In this document: positions 16,188 to 22,531 of the stretch, one piece after another
Layout: each line of letters opens with the position of its first letter
How positions within the stretch are numbered: position 1 is the stretch's first letter
Assembly (NCBI GenBank): GCA_047611425.1
Contig: JBLFWJ010000020.1
Span: forward strand, 1 to 28,927
Reading direction: 5' to 3'
Source of the DNA: JBLFWJ01 sp047611425
GTDB lineage: Bacteria > Bacteroidota > Bacteroidia > UBA10329
DNA length: 28,927 nucleotides
Notes under the pieces: model-generated
Seen by the model: the letters and a program-made list of their open reading frames with translations, nothing else
The model's database searches: none
What the model was told of the DNA's origin: nothing
Program-made: the position numbers and the translations under genes

Positions 16188-17009
16188 TTAAGCCACTTTC
16201 AATAACTGCTTCTTTGCAGGAGCATAAGTCTCCTTAGCAGACGGGAATGCTTCTGCATGAACATCAGCAGCAAACCGATTTACAGCGTCCTTCATAAGGT
16301 CGGCTCCATACATGTAGGTTCTTACGAACTTAGGCTTGAAGTCAACACACATTCCCAGCATATCCTGAAGAACAAGTGCTTGTCCGTCCATGTGGATTCC
16401 CGCTCCTACACCAACTGCAGGTACCGTGATTGCATCTCGTACAGCTTCTCCAACATGAGCAGGAACAGCTTCTACAACCACACTCACACATCCAAGTTCT
16501 TCTAATTTCTTAGCGTCATTTACTATCTGGATTTCAGCTTCAAGACTTTTTCCTTGAACTTTAAATCCGCCAACCATATTATGGTGTGATGGTGTAAGGC
16601 CAACATGTCCAATTACTGGTATTCCAGATTCAGATAAGTGAGCAATCAAATCTTCGTTTCCTGCAACGCCTTCTATCTTGATAGCGTTTGCACCAGCTTT
16701 AATCAACTTCTCAACGTTATCCATCGCATCCTTAAGGCCTTTACGGTTAGCCATAAAGGGCATCGCAGCGATCAAAAACTTTTTAGGAGCACCTTTCTTA
16801 ACTGCTCTTGTATGCATAGCGATATAATCGACTTCGCAGTTAAGCGTGTCTTCATGTCCATGCATAATCATTGATGCGCAGTCTCCTATAAGAATACCAT
16901 CAATATCAGTTTCGCTAAGAATTTTTGAACTCCAGTAATCGTAAGAAGTAACGATTACCAACTTCTTTCCTTCTTTCTTTAGATTGATAAAGTTTTGCTT
17001 CAGACTCAT
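16188..17009 (-). CDS. panB: PanB-like 3-methyl-2-oxobutanoate hydroxymethyltransferase homologue, active site altered
   Basis: The 273-residue protein has the full PanB (beta/alpha)8 layout: TSYDYWSSKI, IGDCASMIMHGH, KIEG, IGHVGLTPSHHNMVGGFKVQGKS, VVVEAVPA and GVGAGIHMDGQALVLQDMLGM. Genuine PanB transfers a hydroxymethyl group from methylenetetrahydrofolate to 2-oxoisovalerate for pantothenate. Compared from memory with E. coli PanB, D45, E114 and E181 correspond to D43, E113 and E180, but the Mg-ligand D84 of the DLPF motif is A82 (AAMPF), and the Ser after D45 is C44. The family is clear, but catalysis of the classical reaction is uncertain. It may be a divergent paralogue. The gene stands alone with no panC or panD nearby. 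The symbol denotes family only. Confidence 0.8.
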   Translation of the reverse strand: MSLKQNFINLKKEGKKLVIVTSYDYWSSKILSETDIDGILIGDCASMIMHGHEDTLNCEVDYIAMHTRAVKKGAPKKFLIAAMPFMANRKGLKDAMDNVEKLIKAGANAIKIEGVAGNEDLIAHLSESGIPVIGHVGLTPSHHNMVGGFKVQGKSLEAEIQIVNDAKKLEELGCVSVVVEAVPAHVGEAVRDAITVPAVGVGAGIHMDGQALVLQDMLGMCVDFKPKFVRTYMYGADLMKDAVNRFAADVHAEAFPSAKETYAPAKKQLLKVA

Positions 17010-17330
17010 GACTTTAGGTTTTTTGATCGTTGGGTGGTCAGGCCCTCAAACCGGTTTGTTTCAAATTGATAGTCCAAATGTGCGGCAACACTCAGGACTA
17101 ATCATATAGAATATCTTACTGTAAGAACATTCAAAATGAATTAAAAAGTCATTAAAGCCAGTGGTGAAGAAGCTATAAGGAGGTATGAAAAGTATGTTAA
17201 AAAGGGTTTCGGAAAATAGATATTTGGCTTAAATTATTAGCCAAGCGTTAATTTTACTGGGATGAACGACCTAAACTGAGGTATCAATGGATGAACGACC
17301 AACCGGTTATTCTACCCTATTGGCTATACC
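17010..17330. other. 321-bp intergenic region upstream of the panB homologue
   Basis: No coding frame is convincing here. It contains a 12-bp perfect palindrome caaaccggtttg (17047-17058) 38 bases upstream of the panB homologue, a 6-9-6 inverted repeat ttggct/agccaa (17224-17244) that could weakly end the unknown helical-repeat gene, and two copies of gatgaacgacc (17261-17271 and 17290-17300). Confidence 0.6.
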
Positions 17331-18908
17331 TTATATATTATATATAGGAGTAGCGTGGACGATTTCCTCTGTCAAGTTTGAGGAATAGGGACGGTCATTC
17401 AAGCGGGCATCAAACCATAAGTGGAAACAGATTATCTCTGCTGACTCTGGAATCCATCTTAATCCCAGCTCTTTCGAATAAAGTGATTCCAACTCATCCT
17501 TCTTATTAACCATAGTTCGTTTGAAATCGTAGCTGTTGTTTCTCAACTCAATTAGAATTGAAAGAATTAGCTGATCGCGCTTACTTGTTGCAACCTCTTT
17601 CAACCCTTCCTTAATAAACTGACGAAGGTTTACAATCTGAGAATCTGCAAGATCTTCTTTGTCCCCTTCAATGTCGAGTATGATATTGAATACTCTAATC
17701 GCCACATTATATCCCTGCTTATCCCTGAGTAGCACATCAGTGTCTAGTAGAAATTTTCGTGCAGCTTTAAAATTCTGAGAGCAAAATGAAGATACAGCTG
17801 CGTAATACGAATACTTAGCAATGTTCGCTTCGTGCTTCAGCTGTATTGCAACCTCAATAATTGATTCTACAAGTTCGGAAGCTTCGGTCAATTTTTCTTG
17901 ATAGAGGAGTAGGTATAAATCCTGACCAAGAACAGTTAGATAATGAACGGAGTTTTTCGCTGCGTGCTGTTTGGAGTTATCTATATATGGTTTTGCAGCA
18001 ACGTAATTGAATTGATAAATATGGTTTTGCGCAATATTTAGATTAGCAATTATAATCCGCACTCTATTACCAACTGACTTATTGTTTGTCAAAAGATCAA
18101 GCATCAACTTAAATTGATCTGTTGCTTCTTTATAATCCAATTGAATCTGAGCAATCTCCGAAGTCATTGTGTAATACTCAAATCCAATAATTGCGGACCC
18201 AGTGTCATTGAAGTCCTTCTCAAGAACAGTTATTGCCTTTTCAACAGCCTTCCGGTAAGAACCATCTGGGTCGGTAAGGTTCAGTCCCTTAGATCTGAAG
18301 TTGATCTGAAGTTCTTCCTTTATATCCAGCATACGATAAACGGCAGTCATGCATTCTTGATAGAATTTAATGCTGGCGGTAATCTTTTTATGCTCCTTGC
18401 TTTGGGTTGGCCCTCGAAATCGTTGCCTGTACAGAACCAGCATTTCAATGAGGTCGGCATACTTCTCACCTTTTTGAGCCTGTTGAATTGCGGAAAGGTA
18501 GAGCTGTCCAGTTAGCTCCCTGTGCCCCTTAAGGTTTAACATTCCAATCTGAATTCGCTTTTTCATCAAATCAGAAAAATCAATTCCAGATTCGGTTAAA
18601 AAGCCCTCACGTTTGATATTGATATCTAAGACAAAGGTTTCATAGACTTTATCCCTTAGCCTTTGGATGCTTAATCTGGCAGTTACGAGGCTGTTCTTGC
18701 CAAGCTTTTTCCTAAAGAGGTCCAAAGTCTTTTTAGGATCCTCATGTTTTAAGATGAGTTCCGTAAGCACCAATCCTTTTGGTTTGAATCCTTTTTTTCT
18801 GGATTCAAAAGCAGATAAGAATCCCTTAAGCACAGAAATCTCGCTTGAGCTGAGTTTTCTCACTAGAACATGAAGCAGTTTGAACTGATCTAGAAGGTTT
18901 TCTGACAT
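17331..18908 (-). CDS. Large all-helical repeat protein of unknown function
   Basis: I do not recognise this 525-residue protein. It is strongly helical, with no signal peptide and no membrane segment. The N-terminal 90 residues (KLSSSEISVLKGFLSAFESR... then repeated L/K-rich helices) could be a small helical domain, and the rest reads like degenerate TPR/SEL1-type helix pairs (for example KYSYYAAVSSFCSQNFKAARKF). Such proteins usually scaffold or sense partners. I chose ATG 18908 (MSENLLDQFKLL). A longer frame to 18980 adds 24 hydrophobic, unlikely residues. It is divergent from a 60-aa gene. Function is not assigned. Confidence 0.65.
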   Translation of the reverse strand: MSENLLDQFKLLHVLVRKLSSSEISVLKGFLSAFESRKKGFKPKGLVLTELILKHEDPKKTLDLFRKKLGKNSLVTARLSIQRLRDKVYETFVLDINIKREGFLTESGIDFSDLMKKRIQIGMLNLKGHRELTGQLYLSAIQQAQKGEKYADLIEMLVLYRQRFRGPTQSKEHKKITASIKFYQECMTAVYRMLDIKEELQINFRSKGLNLTDPDGSYRKAVEKAITVLEKDFNDTGSAIIGFEYYTMTSEIAQIQLDYKEATDQFKLMLDLLTNNKSVGNRVRIIIANLNIAQNHIYQFNYVAAKPYIDNSKQHAAKNSVHYLTVLGQDLYLLLYQEKLTEASELVESIIEVAIQLKHEANIAKYSYYAAVSSFCSQNFKAARKFLLDTDVLLRDKQGYNVAIRVFNIILDIEGDKEDLADSQIVNLRQFIKEGLKEVATSKRDQLILSILIELRNNSYDFKRTMVNKKDELESLYSKELGLRWIPESAEIICFHLWFDARLNDRPYSSNLTEEIVHATPIYNI

Positions 18909-19009
18909 AATTCCGATGAACAACCAAATGTGCCGATAAATGACCAAACGAAGATAGGTCGAGCACCATATAACGACCATATCAATTAAACAAAAAAATA
19001 AACAAGATT

Positions 19010-19192
19010 ATGGAACTGATTATCGCAATACTTATCGCTCTCGGAACAATTACTGCTGATGAAGCGAAGAATTACACAGCAGACGACATGGATAAAATGG
19101 AGACTATGATAAAGGATAATGGTATAAATGATAAAATGATTGAGGATTTTAAAGTGGATGGAATTATTGACCTGGAGGAATGCGACATATAA
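19010..19192 (+). CDS. Small acidic hypothetical protein (60 aa)
   Basis: The 60-residue frame starts with a short hydrophobic stretch (ELIIAILIALGTIT) followed by an acidic helical tail rich in D, E, K and M. It is not recognised. An A-rich stretch (aaacaaaaaaataaacaag) precedes the ATG, as often seen before Bacteroidota start codons. It is divergent from the large helical protein, with 101 bases between them, and the next plus-strand terminator lies at 19352. The antisense frame over the same bases has no protein character. It could be a small membrane-associated peptide or a spurious frame. Confidence 0.45.
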   Translation: MELIIAILIALGTITADEAKNYTADDMDKMETMIKDNGINDKMIEDFKVDGIIDLEECDI

Positions 19193-19351
19193 GAAAGTAA
19201 CCTGACGGGCTTCGACTGGTTTGGTCACTAGTCAATTAGATCTGATGTTTTAGGTTTCATCAGGTCACAGAGGTTCGGTCAACCTAAAAATAGTTTGCGT
19301 TGGTTTTAGTAGGTTTTTACCTTCGCAGATAATGGGCCCGATCGGGTTTTT
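19193..19351 (+). other. Non-coding stretch between the small gene and its terminator; possible long 3' UTR or small RNA
   Basis: No convincing reading frame is present. The stretch ends in cccgatcggg followed by T5 (19337-19351), which may be a weak terminator just before the strong one. If transcribed with the small gene it is a 160-base 3' untranslated region. A separate small RNA is possible but no clear promoter was found. Confidence 0.3.
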
Positions 19352-19383
19352 GAAAGGAGAGCATTAGCTCTCCTTTCCTTTTT
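19352..19383 (+). terminator. Rho-independent terminator, plus strand
   Basis: gaaaggagagc pairs perfectly with gctctcctttc around an atta loop, followed by cttttt. It is oriented to end plus-strand transcription coming from the small gene. Confidence 0.85.
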
Positions 19384-19386
19384 GGA

Positions 19387-19418
19387 CAAAAAAGACCGCT
19401 CACCAATGGTGAGCGGTC
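19387..19418 (-). terminator. Rho-independent terminator of the first Crp/Fnr gene
   Basis: gaccgctcacc pairs perfectly with ggtgagcggtc around a three-base loop (aat), and on the minus strand six T residues follow. It lies 55 bases past the Crp/Fnr stop. Confidence 0.85.
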
Positions 19419-19472
19419 AATGTGACGGCCTTTGTCTTTTCGCGGCTTAACGAATCCAACCCCTTACAAACG

Positions 19473-20177
19473 TTAAGCAAGACCTGTCACGGCAACCTTA
19501 TCCAATCCCAATGGATCTGAAATAAGGATGCTTGTCCGGTCAAACTTAATGATCTTTAATCGTTTTAGATCATTAAGTACGCTAGTAACAAATTGTCTTG
19601 ACGTGCCAGTGATATTAGCAATGTCCTGATGCGTTAGAAAATGCTGCAAAAGCATTTCATCTCCACATTTCAACCCTATTGTTTTTCCCAATTCCTGAAT
19701 GAATTCAACAACTCGCGTTTTGGAGTCTTTAAAAATGATGCTCTCAAGTCTTTTTTCGGTAGTTCGAATTCGTGATCCAATTCGTGTGATTAATCGCATA
19801 CCGAGTTCAGCATTGTCCCTAATCACTTCTTTTAGGTCTGCCACATAAATCATGTAAAAGGAGGCCTCTTCTTTCAGAGCAATGGCAAATTCTCTTCTCG
19901 TGATTTCACCAGCCAATCCCATTTCGCCAAATATTTCACCTGGCTGAACGATTCGCTTGATTACCTCACGGCCATCTTTGCTATAGTTTCCAACCTTGAT
20001 TCGTCCTTCCTTAAGAATGAACATTACTTCCGATGGATCCCCGGGATGATAGATGTAAGAATTTTTTGGCCGGGACCTAAGGGTAGTGAAACTTGAAATT
20101 CGATCTAACTCAGTTCGATCGATTCCTTCGAACAATTGAAACTGCTCTAAGTGAATGTAGTTTGCTTGAATATCCAT
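19473..20177 (-). CDS. Crp/Fnr-family transcriptional regulator (paralogue 1)
   Basis: The 234-residue regulator has a cyclic-nucleotide-binding-like beta roll (about 15-130, with GDPSEVMFILKEGRIKV and PGEIFGEMGLAGE), a dimerisation helix (about 130-150) and a winged HTH (about 180-225, recognition segment LTHQDIANITGTSRQFVTSVLNDL). There is no N-terminal cysteine cluster for an Fe-S centre, so it is not a classical Fnr. The ligand is unknown; the Arg-Ser pair that binds cAMP in Crp is not clear here. It is transcribed in the same direction as the TPR/HTH gene, 90 bases behind it, and a terminator follows. It is a close paralogue of the regulator at 26131. Confidence 0.9.
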   Translation of the reverse strand: MDIQANYIHLEQFQLFEGIDRTELDRISSFTTLRSRPKNSYIYHPGDPSEVMFILKEGRIKVGNYSKDGREVIKRIVQPGEIFGEMGLAGEITRREFAIALKEEASFYMIYVADLKEVIRDNAELGMRLITRIGSRIRTTEKRLESIIFKDSKTRVVEFIQELGKTIGLKCGDEMLLQHFLTHQDIANITGTSRQFVTSVLNDLKRLKIIKFDRTSILISDPLGLDKVAVTGLA

Positions 20178-20237
20178 GTGATGCGATTTTGATCCTGCAA
20201 ACTTGGGGATAAATCGGGTGACATCAATATTTCTTAG

Positions 20238-20257
20238 GTGGACAATTACGTGGACAA
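20238..20257. promoter_or_regulatory. Direct repeat upstream of the first Crp/Fnr gene
   Basis: gtggacaa occurs twice (20238-20245 and 20250-20257) with a 4-base spacer, giving a 12-base period close to one helical turn. It lies about 60-80 bases upstream of the Crp/Fnr start, beside the stop of the TPR/HTH gene. It is a possible activator site; no regulator is assigned. Confidence 0.35.
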
Positions 20258-20267
20258 CAACTATCTG

Positions 20268-22121
20268 CTAGGTAAAATTAGAAACGAATGATTGTAGTGG
20301 TATGGCATCTTCTATGTCTATTTTTCGCTTCAGTCTATATCTACCTTTCTTTACTGAGTCGGGGGACACGCCTAAAATTAGCGCTATTTGCTTAGTTGGT
20401 AGTTTAAGTTTCATGAGAAGAAATAGCCGTTGTTCTGCGGAGGTGAGTTGGGGGTGAGCGCGCATCAATTTCGGAATAAAACCATCGTGAGCTTGATTAA
20501 AAAGGTCACGAAAATGATCCCAATCGTCCTCCGTTAAAATTCTTGAGTTGGCTAATTCACTGAATAGTTCCTTGGCTTCGGGCTTGTCATTATTCTGGCC
20601 ATCATTAAACAATTTAACCCGCTCTTCAAGGTCTTGAACCATGTCATTTTTCCGAATGAGGTTGTCCATGTAAACAGTCAACTTGTTCTGATTATAACCC
20701 AATTCGAGTTTGGTGTTTTTTAATTCGGCCTCTACAAGTTCATTTTTAGTCAGGTGCAATTGGGCAGATTGATTCATTCTACGCCTTTGCCCATCAATGA
20801 TTAGCACCGCAATAATGATTACGGCAAAAAGGCCCAATGCCAACGTCAACCATCGGTTGGCAGATATTTTCTGATCCCTTTGGAGAAGCTCGATTTCTTG
20901 CTGTTTTTGCTCCGACATATATCGAACCTCCAATTCTTCAAGTGCACGAGACTTTTCAACTTTCATCGAAGAGTCTTTTAATGCTAGCAGTCTTTTGTGG
21001 TAGCGTAATGCTGATGACTCATCCCCTTTTTGCTCGTATAGTGCAGAGAGGTGTTCATAGCCATTCATTTGAGCCCGTACTTGATTAAGCTCCAGTGCAC
21101 GCTGTAAACCCTTGATTAAGTATTGTTCAGCTTCGGCATTGTTCTCCTGTTTAGAAAGGATTTGTCCAATATTAAATTGAAGAGTTGGTACTTGACGCAA
21201 GTCTTTGCCAAGTATTAACTTTTGTAAAGACAGTCTGAAATATTTCAATGCCTGATCCCAATTTTCTAAGCCAGCATAGGCCAACGCCAAATTGTTAAGA
21301 CTCTCTCCTTCTCCCCGTAAATCGTTGTTTTGCTGTCTGATCTGATAGGATTTAGTGCAGAAATCTATACTTTTTGCGTAGTCTTTTTTACCGCAGTACC
21401 ATAGCCCCATTAGGTTAAAGCCAAACGCTTCTTCTTTCTTATTGCTTCGTGCTTTCCAATATGAAAGAGAGATATCGAAGTACTCTTTGGCCATTTGAAG
21501 ATCACCAATTAAAAATTTGATGATTCCTATGCCCTGTAAACATTGAACAATTCCGATTGAATCGTTGACCGATTGGTATTGGTTTAATGCTTCGTACCAC
21601 TTGATTTGACTGGTTTCGTAATCACCTAAATATCTGAGGTTATGCGCCTGATCTTTTGCTAAAATGGCTTTTAGACGATTGTCTTGGGAGAATTCGTCAC
21701 TTATGAGGCTTCGATAAATTGAATCTGATTTTGAATACTCAGCCTTTAAATGAGCAACTGACGCTAAATGAAGCATATAGAATACGCGCAACTCGCCTAG
21801 GTCGCGACCAATCATGGCGTCTTGTACGATTAGCAGTTGGCTCTCTGCTTGCTCATATTTTTCAAAGTAGGTCAGTACCGATACAAGGTTTATTCTGGCC
21901 CACAAACTGGAAAGTTCTTCCTGCGATGTGATTAGGAGTTCTTTGGCCGCATGAATTGCGAGAGTATCGCCATGATTAAGCAGTTCATTAAGCTGATCGG
22001 TTTGGCTTGATTGTGATACCGAGAAACCTTCATAATTGTTGATTTTCCAATCTGCAGAAGCAGAATGGGAAACCATCAAGATGAAGAAAAGTAAAACCTG
22101 AATCCGTTTGAACATCTGCAT
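20268..22121 (-). CDS. Membrane-anchored TPR protein with C-terminal LuxR-type HTH domain
   Basis: This 617-residue protein combines a signal peptide (MQMFKRIQVLLFFILMVSHSASA), a long TPR array (about residues 70-390 from this start, for example FGFNLMGLWYCGKKDYAKSIDFC and ESLNNLALAYAGLENWDQALKYF), one membrane segment (about 424-443, WLTLALGLFAVIIIAVLII), a coiled coil (about 450-510) and a C-terminal HTH (about 558-602, LTSAEQRLFLLMKLKLPTKQIALILGVSPDSVKKGRYRLKRKI) of the LuxR/sigma-70-region-4 type. The predicted topology puts TPRs in the periplasm and HTH in the cytoplasm. The family is widespread in Bacteroidota and its ligand is generally unknown. I chose ATG 22121; a frame to 22190 lacks a signal. 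A MITE-like element lies in its upstream region. Confidence 0.85.
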   Translation of the reverse strand: MQMFKRIQVLLFFILMVSHSASADWKINNYEGFSVSQSSQTDQLNELLNHGDTLAIHAAKELLITSQEELSSLWARINLVSVLTYFEKYEQAESQLLIVQDAMIGRDLGELRVFYMLHLASVAHLKAEYSKSDSIYRSLISDEFSQDNRLKAILAKDQAHNLRYLGDYETSQIKWYEALNQYQSVNDSIGIVQCLQGIGIIKFLIGDLQMAKEYFDISLSYWKARSNKKEEAFGFNLMGLWYCGKKDYAKSIDFCTKSYQIRQQNNDLRGEGESLNNLALAYAGLENWDQALKYFRLSLQKLILGKDLRQVPTLQFNIGQILSKQENNAEAEQYLIKGLQRALELNQVRAQMNGYEHLSALYEQKGDESSALRYHKRLLALKDSSMKVEKSRALEELEVRYMSEQKQQEIELLQRDQKISANRWLTLALGLFAVIIIAVLIIDGQRRRMNQSAQLHLTKNELVEAELKNTKLELGYNQNKLTVYMDNLIRKNDMVQDLEERVKLFNDGQNNDKPEAKELFSELANSRILTEDDWDHFRDLFNQAHDGFIPKLMRAHPQLTSAEQRLFLLMKLKLPTKQIALILGVSPDSVKKGRYRLKRKIDIEDAIPLQSFVSNFT

Positions 22122-22247
22122 ACCGATGACCAAAGTTACCTGTTCGGTTTCAGTGACTTGTCGCCAATTCGTCCAACTTGAATTTGGCAATCATTTCCAC
22201 CGAAGACAGATTCTCTAACAGCAGTCTGACCAGAGTGATTTAAAAGA

Positions 22248-22470
22248 AAATGATAGTCCGTAAAGTTGCCAGCATAAGAAATTTTGTGCTGCCGTAACCT
22301 TTTGATTCAGAAAGGAGACCCTTCGTTCCTCAGGGAAACATACGAAGATTTCGAACCTTGCTGCTTGCTTCGCTGACGAAGGACGCGTCTTACTATTTGA
22401 ATTTAGAACGAGTTTATTTTTCATTTTTCTAACGAATAGAGCTTAGTGGCAGCTTTACGGACTATCATTT
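22248..22470. mobile_element. MITE-like element 2: 24-bp terminal inverted repeats, 6-bp flanking duplication
   Basis: aaatgatagtccgtaaagtt with four further bases (22248-22271) recurs inverted at 22447-22470 with one mismatch. The flush flanks are aaaaga at 22242-22247 and 22471-22476, part of a longer 11-base direct repeat (22238-22248 and 22467-22477) that overlaps the ends. The 223-bp element has no transposase. An internal minus-strand frame of about 69 codons (22215-22424) looks like a repeat-derived pseudo-protein, not a gene. The first seven bases, AAATGAT, and the 6-bp duplication length are the same as in element 1, although the interiors differ. It lies between the TonB receptor and the TPR/HTH gene. 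Confidence 0.8.
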
Positions 22471-22531
22471 AAAAGAATTCGGATTCTGGTTTTTATGAGA
22501 CTGAATCTGAGCCTCAGGATTGGGCCATAAA

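Noticed and set aside
19193..19351. Known small RNA (signal recognition particle RNA, 6S or tmRNA)
   Set aside because: None of the conserved core sequences of these RNAs is present, so only an unclassified non-coding stretch is reported.
22215..22424. 69-codon minus-strand frame inside element 2
   Set aside because: It overlaps the inverted-repeat element, and its product (RPSSAKQAARFEIFVCFPEERR) has the look of a repeat read in frame rather than of a protein.
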